A stretch of 64,000 nt of DNA from Chinchilla lanigera (GCF_000276665.1 NW_004955481.1:5142694-5206693); one strand, 5' to 3'. Shown: positions 46,501 through 58,420, counted from the stretch's first letter. Program-made: numbers and translations. Notes: generated by a model not told the origin, from the sequence alone.

Positions 46501-47968
46501 TGCACAAAGTGGACAATGGAGCAGAGATGCATTTTTCTTTTTTTGGAAGGGGGTTGTTCTGGTTAGGAAGGCGTCTCTCCAAGAGCACCAGAGACAAGAC
46601 ATGGATAAAGTGGGGCAACTTGGAAAGCCCAGATATTTGAGTGCTTTGGAGGGCCCTACCTGAGGAAAAGGTGGTCCAGAGGGCTTCTGTAGCCCAGCCA
46701 AAGATAAACAACTGTTTAGGAAAGGACACAGAGTGGGTGCTAAGCTGGGGGAGGCATTTACATGTGTTGGATGAGCATACAGCATTCTTAGAGGCAGAAG
46801 TCCGGGAAAAAATGACCCCACACTTCTTTTTGACTTAATCCCAATCCCAATTCCCCCACCCAATCCCAATCTAGCAGCGATGTCTGTTTATAACCCTCAT
46901 GCCAGGCACCTTGTGAATTCCAACTGTCAGAGCCTGCATACTGGGCCAGAGAACTTTTCCAGAATTAAGAAAGCTGGTCTGTCCACAGCAGGCCTGGGGG
47001 ACTTGATGTCCTTAGGAACAGCCTCGGTCAGTGAGTGACACTGTGGAATTTTTGTTTGAGTAGCCCAGGTGGCATCATTCTGAGTCCTGTGTTCTCATAT
47101 TCTACATTTCCCAGTGGATTGAGCCTCAGTTGCCTATTTCGGCAGTTGGCTTATAGCACACCCTTGGTGGTTGCCTGTGCTTCCCTGTGTCATTTCTTCC
47201 TTCTCTACTGTTGTCCCTTGCATCTTCCAGATACAGCACTCGCACCTGAATCCTGTCCCCCTGAAGCATCACTCAGCAGGACTGGCCAGGTCCACCCTAG
47301 CTATTATTCCTCAACTTTGAATGGCAGGCATCCAGGAAGCCACACAGCAGGTCAGGAGAGGGAGTATGTTTTGGAGTGAGCCAACAAGAATTGGGCCTTT
47401 AAAGAAAATTTCTGGCTGGAACCCCACTGCTAGCTGCCGGACAGGCCAGGTCTTCCTGCACTGTGCCAGCTACGCCAACCCACATGAGTCACGTGCCAAG
47501 GACTCAGTCAGCAAGGCCAGACCATCTCCTGGGGCCTCCTTGGTTTGTGCACCCTGGGGTGATCATTTGGGCATTTCCAACAGAAATCCCTCTGCTCCAG
47601 TCATCCCAAGTTGTTCAAAGTGGTGCATACAGGATGGAGACCTGGGCTCCCAGCTGCCAGAATTTGTGTGACTCATGCCCTCCAGTGGCCAACCGACAAA
47701 TGACGTGGGCTGTCAGGCTGGGGACCTGCTGGAGACTTAAGTAAATTAAGGATCAGACCTGGGAGGCTCCTTAGAAACCCCTTCCTACCACCTGCCTTTG
47801 ACAGGTTAGTAGAGTGAAGCTCCGATAAGACCTGTGACTTGCCATGGATCACTGAACAAGCATAGATGTGTCTGTCCTCTAATATGCTTTTGTTTGTGTC
47901 CCATCTTTACAATTTTTGTCACACATGCATATATTTGTTTAAATATTTTTATTTAAATTGACCCTTTT
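46501..47968. other. Apparently unique stretch with long chance frames
   Basis: Overlapping open frames up to 166 codons exist on both strands (e.g. 46369-46869 minus, 47321-47671 plus). None has a recognisable domain or convincing splice context. Confidence 0.35.
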
Positions 47969-48046
47969 TTTGGTACCAGGAATCGAACTCAGGACCTTGA
48001 CTTGCCAGGCAGGTGCTTGTGTCATTGAGCTATATCACCTGCCCTT
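47969..48046 (-). mobile_element. ID SINE
   Basis: GGTACCAGGAATCGAACTC and TTGAGCTATATCACC, minus orientation, between AAATTGACCCTTTT (47955-47968) and AAGTTGACCCTTTT (48047-48060). Confidence 0.85.
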
Positions 48047-48489
48047 AAGTTGACCCTTTTAAACGTAAGTAAAGATATTTCTAAAATAATCATTTTCTAT
48101 AAGTGGAAAATCAGTCAATTGCCATAGTAATCACATCAATAAATAATCCAATTATTAAAATGAAAAATATTATTTTATGTACCACCTGGAGTCCTCTCTT
48201 GCTTGTCTTAGGTACCCTGACCATTCTTTGAGAAACCAGTCATCTGACTGAAAAGAGGCCCAAGTTCACACTGATAGGGACCTTACACTGAACACCATTG
48301 ATCAAAACATCTACTGACCACCTACAGTATGCAAATGATGAGGTAACAGGACATTCATGGGGGAGAATATATGAGCAGCCACCATTATTCAAAAGCGTGG
48401 TGGTATCAGAGCCCACCACCAAGGTGGAGGTGAAGAGAATTGGGAATGATTTACTCTCTGGCCTTGGTTTCCCCATCTACTGAGAAGGG

Positions 48490-50480
48490 AGCTGGTATGT
48501 AATGAGTGCCTGGCGCTTTGCAGACATGATTTCCTTTTCTCCCCAGGAACACCCTATGGAGTAGTCTTTACTGGTTCAGTTTGGGATCTGTCTGGGCTGG
48601 GACTGCAGCACAGTCCAGTCTGGCCTCTCAGCTTGCCCGCATAGGGCAATGATAGTGACTGCTAATGTTGGAGACCTTTCAGAAATGTCATCCCACAGCA
48701 ACCTGCCCTGACAGAGTCACCTGTGGCCTCTGGCTCCCACAGCCAGCCCAAGCTACTCTGGAATCTTCCTCGCTGGCCCGATGGCATGTGGCATGATCTC
48801 CCTGCGAACTTCCAGCCCCATGACCCTGTTGCTCCTTTTTTTTCCCCCTTTGGGGCACCTGGTACTAAGATGATGAGCTGGAGTTTCCTGGATGGGGGTG
48901 AGAAATTCCTTGAGGCTGAGAGATAAGGAATCTGCACTTGGGAGAATATTAGTCATCTTTTTTGCAGTACCGATGATGTTGAGGCTTTTCCCTTGGGCCG
49001 AGAGATGCTCTTCTGTCCCTCTATCCTGTCTTAATCTTTCTATCCTTTAAGTGCTCCTGTCACCTGAAGGCTTTTAGCCTCCTGAGCACCCCAGCCCTGA
49101 AGACCACATGTCCCCAGCACCTGAGCAGCAAAGCCAGCACTGCCCTCAAGGAAGAACGGAGGACAGTGTGGCTTTTGTGCTGAGAGGTTTAGATCTGCAG
49201 GTTGATGAGCCAGTGGATGCCTCTCGGAGCCTCAGTCCCCCACCTACAAAAAGGAGACAATGACATTTACCTTACAAGTTGTTATGAGCTTGTGTAATGT
49301 GTAATGCACGTAGTAAGTGCACAAATCTATTGTGCACGGTGGAAATACAGGAGTGAGTGACAGGCACAGTCTTCCTGTCCTCGTGGAGCCTAGGGCAGAG
49401 TGAAGGGTGTTTTCCTTCCCGTTACCACTGGGCATATTCTGGGAGCGAAGACAAGGACCACATCTTTGAGATGGCCCCTTTACCCAGCATTAGGCTGAGT
49501 CTTGCCTAACTGGTGCCCCTATAAATTCATGGCATGGGACAAACCAGGCGTTTGGAGTCTGACAGTTCTGAGTTCAAGTTCCAGCTCAGGCATGTCTCTT
49601 GCGTGGGTGAGCCAGGCAAGACCCATCACATCTCTGCGCTGCAGATTCTTCCTCTAAAAATTAAAGATAAGAGTAGTTCTCTTAGAGAGCTGATGAGAAG
49701 ATTCTGTGGGTGTGTCTGTGAGGCAAGGGCATGAGACAGGAACTCTGCCTGCCTGTACCTCTCCTCCAGCTGGCACCAAGCCCTGGCACCAAGGAGAGAA
49801 CGAGTGAGCCACAGGTAAGCCTCAGATCTTACCTTGGCCTCAGTTTCCTATTCCTCCCACTTCCCCCAGGGTGTTCGTACACGCAGTGAAATGGGTACAC
49901 AAGGCAGGGGTCATCCGGGGTTCATTAGGACCCTAGATCTTACCCCTGGGTCAAACCTAAGTTTTGCCTCCTACATGCTGAGTGACATCAGCTGGCTTCC
50001 CAACCTTTCTGAGTCTTAGTTTCCTTATTTGTGAAATCAGGGTAACAACAATACTTACTGCATGGTATGACTGGAAGGTGGACTAGAAAATGAATGGAAA
50101 GCCCAGGGCCCAGTTATGTTTGTCGAGCAAGTGGTCAATACATGGCAGTTATAATTATTCTTATCGCTGAGAACTGTTACTACAGGAGAGTGCGGGGAGA
50201 AAAGATGCAAAGAAAGGCAGTGGGTGTGATTCAGGAACATGGGCCCGGGAGCCAGGCTTCTGGGGGTTCTGTCTCACCCTTGTCTCTCCAAGGAGTTGGG
50301 GGAGATCGGGGGAGGAGAGCCCCAGCCTGTGGGCTGGGACTCCAGCGTTTTATCCTTGTGTGTGTGTTGTTAAATCATTTCACTTTGCTGAGACTCAATT
50401 TCCCTATCTAAAAAATGGGGCTAGTAATAATGCCCACCCTAAAGGACTCTTCTGTGGATTAAACAGTAGAAGCAATTAAA
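48490..50480. repeat. MIR-dense stretch
   Basis: Four reversed MIR-like segments at about 49195-49330, 49530-49735, 49955-50165 and 50350-50475 (for example GGAGCCTCAGTCCCCCACCTAC and CTGAGTCTTAGTTTCCTTATTTG), plus a weaker MIR/L2-like piece near 48500-48600. No gene seen between them. Confidence 0.6.
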
Positions 50481-51135
50481 CACCTTGCTCCATAAGCCTT
50501 AGCTCTGATTGCTGTTTTTGCAAAAAAGGGATTTTGCAGAAAGTTGCTAAGCCTCTAGAGCCAGCTGGAGCTGAACCTTCTTCATAGCTGGACTTTATTG
50601 GAGGGAGGTTTGGGCCAGGATGGTGAGGCTGAGAGATTTTAAGGTTGGTTGCTGTGGGCATAGTGCCTGAAATACCCTGGTAGTGGAGGGAGAGGGCATT
50701 TCTCCCCCGCAGCCTTGGAACCTCCACCACCACCTGTCCCCACCTGCCCTTCAAGGTGCTCTTTGATTCCTCCCCAGCAGAATTCACCTGCCACATCTGT
50801 CATCACAAGAGGCCAAGGAATGTCACCTGTTCGGTGAGCAGAGCCAAGGAGAAGATGCTCAAGCAGGCCCAGGAAGCTGAAGGAAATTGCAAGAGGGAAA
50901 GTCATGACATCCTCCAGCACAGGAGCCAGCTGTAGGTCCTTCAGGCGAGAGCTCTGGTGTGGGCATCAGAAGCCCAGTGTTTGTCCCAACTCATAAACTG
51001 CCTGCTGTGTGACTGTGGTGAGTTGCCTAAACTTTCTGCACCACCAAAATCTGGTATTGCTTTTTTTCTTCTTCTTCCTATTGGACAATGAAGAGAATAT
51101 TGGAAGAGTGGGGGTGGTTACATAACAGTTTGAAT
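50481..51135. other. Non-coding stretch upstream of NOS2
   Basis: No repeat or gene recognised. Confidence 0.35.
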
Positions 51136-51136
51136 G

Positions 51137-51465
51137 CAGTCAGCCCTCTGTCTCCACAAGTTCTGCCTCCATGAGATTCAATCAAGCATAGATCAAAAAT
51201 ATTTTTAAAAAATTGTGTCCGTATTGAACATGTACTTTCTCCTTGTCATCATGACCTAAACACTACAGCATGACAATAATTTACATAGCATTCACACTGC
51301 ATTTGGTACTATAAGTAGTCTAGAAATGATCTAAATGGAAAGATGTGTATAGATTACCTGCAAATACTGTATATTTTACAGAAGGGATTTGCACATCCTC
51401 AGATTTTGGTGTCTGTAGACATCTGGAACCTACCTTTTATGGATATTGAAGATGATAGTGTGCCC
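51137..51465 (+). mobile_element. Tigger/MER2-like DNA transposon remnant
   Basis: CAGTCAGCCCTCTGTCTCC start, GAACATGTACTTTCTCCTTG, CATAGCATTCACACTGCATTTGG and CAGATTTTGGTGTC follow the order of mammalian Tigger-class (Tc1/mariner) elements. The right inverted repeat is eroded. Confidence 0.7.
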
Positions 51466-51679
51466 AAAGTCACTGAATTATATACTGTAAAATAGTGACA
51501 CAGCAGATTTTATTATGTGAACTTTGTTTCAATGAGAAAATTAATTCAATGTTACAAAGAGAGAGAAAGAGAATTGAGAATCTAAAAGAAGAGATGGTGG
51601 TGAATTGCTGACTCCTCTGAGCAAGGCTACTTTGGAAGGCGGGATATGTTCCTCATGTGCTCTTTGTCAAAGGTAAATG

Positions 51680-51868
51680 GTAGCCAAGTGTGTGGCTCCT
51701 GCTTGTAATCCCAGCACTTTGGGAGGCTGAGGCAGGAGGAAAGTTCGAGCCCAGCCCAGCTTCATAAGATCCTGTCTCAGAATTTTAAAAAGTAAAACAA
51801 AAGAGCTAGGGATGTAGCTCAGGCAAAGACCAGGGGCTCAATCTATAGTACCCCCAGCCCTGTCACCA
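51680..51868 (+). mobile_element. B1-ID composite SINE
   Basis: A B1 half (CTTGTAATCCCAGCACTTTG...GTCTCA, 51682-51778), a short A-rich linker, then an ID half (GCTAGGGATGTAGCTCAG...GGCTCAATC, about 51804-51865). It could be two independent insertions or a dimeric SINE; dimeric B1-ID families are known in some rodents. Confidence 0.65.
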
Positions 51869-52004
51869 AAAAAAGTAGCTGTTTACTGTTTGACCCACAG
51901 CAAAGATCCCAAACTCCTGTTTGGTTGTCTTTTTGCTCCATAGCTCAGAGCACTTTCTTGTATCTCATATACTCACTTTTATCAATGGCATTCTTAATCC
52001 TGTA

Positions 52005-52115
52005 CAAATTCAAGCTCAGAGAGAGGTTGGTTTCCCTGAGGGCACAGTAAGTCAGTGGTTGAGCTGACACTAGAACCCAGGGCCTTGCCACCTAATTCCA
52101 GCCAAGTTCTCAAAG
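52005..52115 (+). repeat. MIR fragment
   Basis: AAGCTCAGAGAGAGGTTGG ... CACAGTAAGTCAGTGG ... CACTAGAACCCAGGGCC. Confidence 0.75.
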
Positions 52116-53794
52116 CCTAGTGCTCAGGGGGACAGTCATTGCTGACTCAAACCCTGTCACAGCCAGTGGCACCTGGGTTGGAGTCATGTGGAGGTGACTG
52201 GTGTCCTGGTGTCCCAGGTTGGTAGCATAAGCAGAATACAAAGAGGACGAATAGAAACACAACTATCTTATCCTATGCCAGTTCTTCAGAGGCTCTCTGG
52301 CTGGCATCATTCATCATTCATCCATTCAGCTGATGCCCACGACTCCAGGCACCTTGACCTCTATGCCTGTGCAGAGAGCTACCAACCTGGGCTGCCTTTG
52401 GAGAATTCCCCTTCACCTGGGGGCAGAATATCCAAGAGGGCCAACCAAGGCACCAGCCTCAAGCCAAGGCAATTCACACACATCCCAGGGCTTTGCTGTC
52501 CATGTACCCAAAGTCCTTCCATTAAATGTTTGATAAACTCAGTAAGGGAATGACTGCATCTTGTGAAGCAAATTCAATCAGGTGTGTGATGCTAAGTAAA
52601 TGGGACTCTAGAAGATTCCACAAATGGCAAGCAATGAGTACTGAACTGATTGCATGTTCATGTTGCAGGTGTAGCCAGATTATGTGGGAGCAATAACAAG
52701 GATTGGAGGTTACAGTGTGGCAAACTCCTAATCATCCCTCCAAACCCTCCTCTGTTATCCTCTCCCCTGGGGACTTTCACTGAGGGTCCCCCCTTTCCTT
52801 TTCAGGTCTTGCACTCCTCAAGGTGGGGACTCCGAGTCAGGTCTCAGTGTCATCACCCAGACTCACCTGGCTGAAGCCTGAAAGGAAGGTGCCTTTGCCA
52901 TGTTGAAGCTCAATCCTTCCTGCCCCTGTTTTTCATTCGTTCACTCAGTAAAAATCTCTGAGCTCCGGATATGCCTTTTCTGTGACTTCTAGTTTGTTTT
53001 AGATGAACTCAATACATTCTAATGATAAATTTAATCTGAGAAACACAGGCAAGGAATGAGTGATGGTGGCAGGGATGGGGTAGGATGGTGAGACGCAGGG
53101 TGAGTTTTCCCCCTACTGTTTCTCAACTGTTCCCCAATGTGGTTGCTATTTTTCCATGTCATACGGGAATGCCTTGTTTGAAGCAGCAGAAGAACCGGAA
53201 CTATAAGAACTCTTGATTTTCCCTATAGGAAGTTATAATTCCCATCATGAAGAAAAGAATCTCCCCACTGTGGTAGCTCATTCCACCTGCCAGGTGCCCA
53301 AGCTCACCAAGTGCTGATGGGGAGTAAGTGAAGCTAACACCTGAGAGGCCTCTCTGGGTCAAAGGCCTTCGCTTTCCTTCCCCTCCTTTCCAAAAACCTC
53401 AAGCTCACTGTTTTCAGGGCCTGTTTGGAATATTGGCATCAGCCGGCAGCGCTGGCTTTCTGGAACCTGGGGCTTTTCCAGTGCATGTGGTCAATATCTC
53501 CATTTCCTGGACTCCTGCTGCAAACTGGAAGTGAAAGGATGGACAGAAATTAACCAGAGAGCTTCCTGCTGAGGAAAAAATCCCCAGGATGCTGAAAGCG
53601 AGGCACTGTGGCTTGGCCACATAAGGGCAAGGTCCTTGGTGACTCTAGTACAAGGGGGCACCCTGCTGACAAACTGCCACCGCCTAAGACCTGGGACCAG
53701 GAAGAGGTGGATTCACTGGAGATGCACACACGAGTGATGTAATAAAATAGGCCAGGACTCCCTGTCATAAATTGGCTAGCTGTATACCCTGCCA
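52116..53794. other. NOS2 upstream region
   Basis: No gene recognised. An L2-like fragment (TTCATTCGTTCACTCAGTAAAAATC) lies near 52932. In other mammals a distal enhancer sits about 1 kb upstream of the start; its motifs were not clear here by eye. Confidence 0.4.
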
Positions 53795-53872
53795 GGGACA
53801 CTCCCTTTGGAAATAAATAAGAGCACTTTATGCAGAAACTGTTCCCTGGGTGGCATACCATGAGTATAAATA
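53795..53872 (+). promoter_or_regulatory. NOS2: NOS2 proximal promoter (kB site and TATA box)
   Basis: This is the core promoter of NOS2. Visible elements are an NF-kB-type decamer GGGACACTCC at 53795-53804, followed directly by CTTTGG, and a TATA box TATAAATA at 53865-53872. The kB site lies about 95 bp upstream of the inferred start of transcription and the TATA box about 25-30 bp upstream. This matches the known layout of mammalian NOS2 promoters, where NF-kB binding after LPS or cytokine stimulation drives induction. The octamer seen next to the kB site in mouse appears here only in altered form, ATGCAGAA at 53830-53837. I found no clear distal interferon-response/kB enhancer about 1 kb upstream. 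The assignment rests on the exons downstream and on recalled similarity to human and mouse promoters. Confidence 0.85.
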
Positions 53873-53896
53873 CTTCCTGACTGCTGATGTGATCAT

Positions 53897-54083
53897 TAAC
53901 TTTGTTGTGAGTTGAAGGCTGAGGTTCTGCCTGAGATCTCAGCATCACTAGTTTGAAACTTCTTAGCCAAATTAGTGAGGAGACTGGGCAGTTACAGGTG
54001 TTCCTGACGATCTCAAGGCCAAGGACCCCCAACCCCAGTCTCCTCGTCCTTGCTCTGCAGGACCACTCAACCAGCTGTGTGAG
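53897..54083 (+). other. NOS2: NOS2 exon 1 (5' untranslated)
   Basis: Non-coding first exon of NOS2. The start is placed about 25-30 bp after the TATA box, in a CATTAACTTTGTTG context that parallels the known human start (ACTTTGTAGCG). The 3' end is the donor GAG|GTGAGT at 54083/54084. Internal stretches such as GGGGACTGGGCAGTT in human have recognisable counterparts here (GGAGACTGGGCAGTTAC near 53980). I saw no ATG in the exon, so no upstream ORF is expected from it. The exact start base is inferred, not observed. Confidence 0.8.
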
Positions 54084-55199
54084 GTGAGTTGTCTTCGTCT
54101 CTGGGGAAGCTGGTGTTCTGATAGGGTTTTGCTTCTTTCTGATTGGCGGGGGCTCAGAAAACTGGGAATTTTCTGGTGATGGCAGAGATGGAGCTTCGTG
54201 GTAGAGGTTTGCCTAGCACGCCTAAGGTCCTGTGTTCCATCTCCAGCACCACAAAACAAAAAAACCAAAAACTGCATGAATTTGGGCTATTTCGGGAGAT
54301 CATCCTATTCAGGTTTATTTTTTGCAAATATTTGCTGTGCTCAATACATTACAAGGAAAAGGTTTCTGGGGAAATTCAGAACGGGGAGGGTACCTGCTAA
54401 GAATTTTTATTTTACATGCATTTTCTTATCCATTTTTTATAACTTGTAACTTCCCTTCCCAAAATTCTGGTAAGGTAGATATTATTAATCCCATTTCATG
54501 AACAAGAAACAAGTTGTAGTTGAACCTGAGTCCGGTCAAGTAATGAACAGAGCTGAGGTTGGAGCCATGGGGGGGGGGTTAGGTTCCAATGTGTGTGAAG
54601 GCCTTCTAGCTGCAGCAGGAGGCCTTTCCCAAAAAGGAGGTTTGCTATGGGAAAGTCCAGACAAAACCCAATTCTCGGGTCTCTGATTTTTATCTTCTTC
54701 ACAGGAGATAATCTCAAATACTGGGAGTTAGATGCATTTTTTTAAAACAAAAATATTACTTTCTCTCTGACTAATAAAAAAGTAGAAAGTGGCATTATCA
54801 CCTTAGGGTGAACAATGATTACAGGGTCAGGCACGCAAGCCCAGTCTGACATGTTACAGTGATCTCCCAGCTCCTGCCCATCTTGTCTTGGGTTCAGGAT
54901 GAGCCTCCTCTCAGTCAGGTAAACTAGCGGGTGACTAAGGACACTCACGGCCATAAGGTTTGTCCTTGGTTACTGGTGACACTGCAGGTCCTACATCGTT
55001 CCTTTAGATTATGTGGCTTTGTAGAATTGAAGTCTATGTTTCTCAGGCTCAGACCCAGCGCCCGAACAGGGATGAGGAGATGAAGCATTGACGAGGTGGG
55101 GGTGCGAGCCTTAGCTTTCTTTTGATCTTTAGTGAACTGGGAAGGCCCAGTTCGGGGAATTCATCTTCAGGCTTGCCTCACAGTCTCCTCCCTCTGTAG
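54084..55199 (+). other. NOS2: NOS2 intron 1
   Basis: The intron runs from the GTGAGT donor at 54084 to a pyrimidine-rich acceptor (CTCCTCCCTCTGTAG) ending at 55199, about 1.1 kb. It holds a degraded ID SINE (about 54190-54262) and a MIR-like stretch (about 54460-54560). The rest shows nothing recognisable. Confidence 0.75.
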
Positions 55200-55373
55200 T
55201 TCCACAGCCACCAACATCTGAGTTTTAATCCAGATAAGTGACCCACTTTGTAAAGCCACAGAGATGGCCTGTCCCTGGAATTTCCTGTGGAAGGCCAAAT
55301 CCAATCGCTACAACTTCACAGAGGAAAAGGACATCAACAACAATGTGGGGAAAGCCATTCGCGTCATCCACAG
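55200..55373 (+). CDS. NOS2: NOS2 exon 2: start codon and N-terminus of inducible nitric oxide synthase
   Basis: First coding exon of NOS2, the calmodulin-bound haem/flavin enzyme that makes NO from L-arginine, NADPH and O2 in activated macrophages and epithelia. A 64-nt 5' UTR precedes the ATG at 55264; its CCAGATAAGTGAC and TTTGTAAAGCCA strings match human NOS2. The coding part is 110 nt, 36 codons plus 2 nt. The peptide opens MACPWNFLWK, like the MACPWKFLFK of human and mouse. It keeps EEKDINNNV, with the DINNN motif at residues 23-27, the known docking site for SPSB1/2/4 ubiquitin-ligase adaptors. The donor is CACAG|GTAAGC at 55373/55374, at the same codon phase as human. The last six residues (AIRVIH) differ from human APCATS. 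Only the disordered N-terminus is present; the oxygenase and reductase domains lie beyond the window. Confidence 0.93.
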
Positions 55374-56489
55374 GTAAGCGGCATCTGCCACCACCTCTGC
55401 TTTGTCTCCTCTCAGCTTCCTTCTCTTCTGTGTCCCCAGCCTGGAAGTCCTCTCTCTCTGCTCCTGGCTTCCCTGAGGTCTGGCCTCAAAGCTGCTTCTT
55501 GGAGGTCGCTGCTGACTGGACACTGCACCGCGCCTGACACTACAAGGGGAAGGAAGGGACTCACACTGAGCTACCCTGAGGGGATTTGGAATCTTGGGAG
55601 GAAGAATGCCCGAGAATGGGAGGCAGTGGAGCCTGGAGGTTAGAACAGGGCACATCCTGATGGACATCTGTGCTGATTTGCCTGGGCGTGTGCTGCAGCA
55701 TTTGTTAGATATTTTGACCGTCAGCCTGCGGAAGGGTATCAGGATGTTAAACAAACTATACCCAAGCACTGTGCTGTGCCACGGGAGCTGGGTCCGTGCC
55801 ATCTCTCTAAGACTGTGTGGCTTTGGGAGAGTGAACCTCTCCGAACCCCAGACCTGCTCACTGGCAGCACGTGGTCCCACCTTGAAGGGTGTTGGGGCTG
55901 GCACGAGAGGCATGTGGAAAGCAGGCGAAGTGTATCTGTGCACAGCAGGCTCTGGATGAGAGGGGGTTGTTGCCGGTTTCCAAAGCTGGGGACCTTGCAT
56001 GCTTTGCATTCAGCTGACCTCTGCCGCTGCTGTGTAAAGCGCACACGGTTTCATTCTATAGCGGGGGCAACAGGAGCTCTGCAGGAGCAATGACTCAGTC
56101 ATCTTCCTGGTAATTAATGAAACTGAAATTTGACCCTAGAGTTTGTTTAAGCCTTGCATACCCCATCCCTTAGCCTTAGAAGCAAGCCTGATGGACCACG
56201 ACCTGAGAGTGTTAGTCAACCACCTAGTCGGTGCACGGGCTTCTGAGAATGCTAGAGACCATGCTTTAGCCCGGGGGTGGAGCCTTGCTCAGTTGGGAAA
56301 GCAAGTCAATCTGCAACAAGAACGAATCAAACCCAAGCCCCACTCTACCCAGGGCCACCACACAGCGTCCAGTCCTGGAGGAATCCTCCCCAGGGTCTAC
56401 GGTGGGCAGGGCACTCCCCGGAGATGCGTAGCATGACAACGTGTGTCTGTCCTGGGGCCAAACAAAAGCAGCCCATTAAGAGCCATGAG

Positions 56490-56705
56490 CTTGGAGAGAA
56501 GGAAATGGCTTTGCCCCTTCATAACCCTGTGGCCTGTGGCAACTCCCCTAGCCTCCGAGCTTCAGTTTTCTCCTCTGTAGGGAGGGAGTAGTAATGCTAG
56601 TTCCTGGAGTTGTGGAAAGGATACGAGGTTTCACAGGTAAATCACCCAGCACAGAGCCTGGAACAGAACAAGTGCTCCAGAAATGCATGGGCTGTGGTTG
56701 TCATT
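56490..56705 (-). repeat. MIR fragment
   Basis: Reversed MIR core near CTTCAGTTTTCTCCTCTGTAGG, with CACCCAGCACAGAGCCTGG. Confidence 0.65.
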
Positions 56706-56917
56706 TTCATGCTGGTTGTTGGCAGCTGGGATGGGGATGAGCAACGTTAAGCAGAGTCTCCCTAAGGGCTTCACAGAAGCAGCTGGGCTCCAAGGACTTT
56801 GAAAAGTGCATAGAATTTGGAGAGATACAGCAGAGACCTTCCAGGAAGAGGGCTAGGGAGCGAAGAGGCAGAAGTGAACCTGACTGTAGTCAAGAAGACA
56901 GGTCAAAGCTCGAGGGA

Positions 56918-57068
56918 CTGGGCGTGGTGGCGCATGCCTGTAATCCCAGCACTTAGGAGGCTGAGGCAGGAATATAACTGTGAGTTCAAGGCCAGCCTGG
57001 GCTATATAGTGAGTTCAAGTCCAGCCTGAACTACGTTTTGTGACTTCGTCTCAAACAACAACAAAACC
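56918..57068 (+). mobile_element. B1 SINE with internal duplication
   Basis: GGGCGTGGTGGCGCATGCC, GTGAGTTCAAGGCCAGCCTG, then a second GTGAGTTCAAGTCCAGCCTG (the rodent B1-type internal duplication), ending in an A-rich tail. Confidence 0.85.
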
Positions 57069-57344
57069 CAAAAAACTCCAGGGCCTGAATGCAGGGTGGG
57101 GGACTTGGACTCACTCTGCTCAGCAGTAGGGAGTCACTTCAGATTCTTGAGCAAGACAGTCCAGGTGCAGTGTGCGGTGTGAACTGGAGGTGAGAACACT
57201 TGAAACCCAGCAGTTAGGTCTGCGTTTTTCAAGAGACAAAGGGATGAGGACACAGAGTCGGGTGGCCTGTAGATGTCCTGCTGGTGCCTCAGTCTCAAAA
57301 TCGCATGTGTTAGTTACTGCTAAAAATAATAAGCCACATGTATA

Positions 57345-57460
57345 GTATCCTTAGCACCGTGTCAATGGGAGGCAGGAACCAGGGTTATCCTAGTTTTGCA
57401 CGTTTGAATCACCTGTTTAAGGCCCAGGTCTAGGAAGTGCTGGGGCTGAGATCTGAACCA
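57345..57460 (+). repeat. MIR/L2-like fragment (weak)
   Basis: AGTATCCTTAGCACCGTGTC then CACCTGTTTAAGGCCC, with GATCTGAACC. Eroded. Confidence 0.4.
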
Positions 57461-57779
57461 AGTCCAAACCCTACACACTATGGGCTCTCCCCAGGTCCTA
57501 CTATGTGTTGGGCTGTAAAACAGATAGAGAAAAGGGCAATCACCCTCCGCAGGAGGTGGTCCAGCTGGACCCCAGCCACCTAGGGAGGGGGCAGGGAGGA
57601 TGCCGCTGGGAGAGGAAGCGGCCCACAAAGGGGATTTCAGCAACAATGGGAGCCAGTTGATGTATTTTTATTTTAGAAGTAGTTTTAAACTCTTCTCAGG
57701 TGTAATAAGACCAAGACCCAGAGCTCTGTGACTGATGAGTCTATGACTTGTATGAACAAGAGAACTGGAAGTGAGCGCG

Positions 57780-57781
<2 letters not shown>

Positions 57782-57816
<35 letters not shown>
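57782..57816. repeat. (TG)n microsatellite
   Basis: About 17 TG units. Confidence 0.95.
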
Positions 57817-57817
<1 letters not shown>

Positions 57818-58244
57818 CTAGAGACCAACGCAAATGTGAGAACACCTAGGTGAAGAACACCGAATTCAGAACAAAGCTGAACAGGGCTCAGGGAGCAGCG
57901 GTCTGCTTTCTGGGTTGGGCTGCAGTGGCTCAGAGTAAACACACCCCGTCCTTCCTCTGTGACCTGGGCTTGGGATTGTGTATCCTGAAATAAGCTTCAG
58001 AGGGGCCCCTGAAGGCTGCAGCCCCATTCCCACCTGCATCCTCTGGCCTGGCCAGCATGCAAGAGCCATTTACTGAGGAACAAAGTCCCCATGCTTTATG
58101 CATCTCAGGTTGCAAGGGCCCCAGGACATCTGGTCTCACAGCCCTTCCCTACATTTCCTACTAGCAGGCACCCCAGCCCTGCACTTTCTTTTATCCCCTG
58201 TCTGCACTCCAAGCACAAAAGGACATGTCCTGGAGGTAGCCCTT

Positions 58245-58420
58245 AGGAGGTGGAGACAGCTTGAGCCTGGACTGCTACTGTGTGACTTTGGGAAAGGTCT
58301 CTACTCTCTCTGAGCGCCCCCACTCCTTTCTCCTCAATGGAGATAACAACAGGAACTGCTTTCTAGATTGGATTTTGTAAGGGCTGAAGGATACCCAGAG
58401 AGACAGGAAAGATTCCCGTG
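58245..58420 (-). repeat. MIR fragment (weak)
   Basis: GGTGGAGACAGCTTGAGCC, TGTGACTTTGGGAAAGG and TTTCTCCTCAATGGAG follow a reversed MIR order. Confidence 0.5.

Noticed and set aside
46369..46869. 166-codon minus-strand open frame
   Set aside because: No recognisable domain; part overlaps an old repeat; no splice or promoter context.
55308..56009. 233-codon open frame on the minus strand across NOS2 exon 2 and the start of intron 2
   Set aside because: It is antisense to a real exon, covers intron, has no motif, and its length is plausible by chance in GC-richer DNA.
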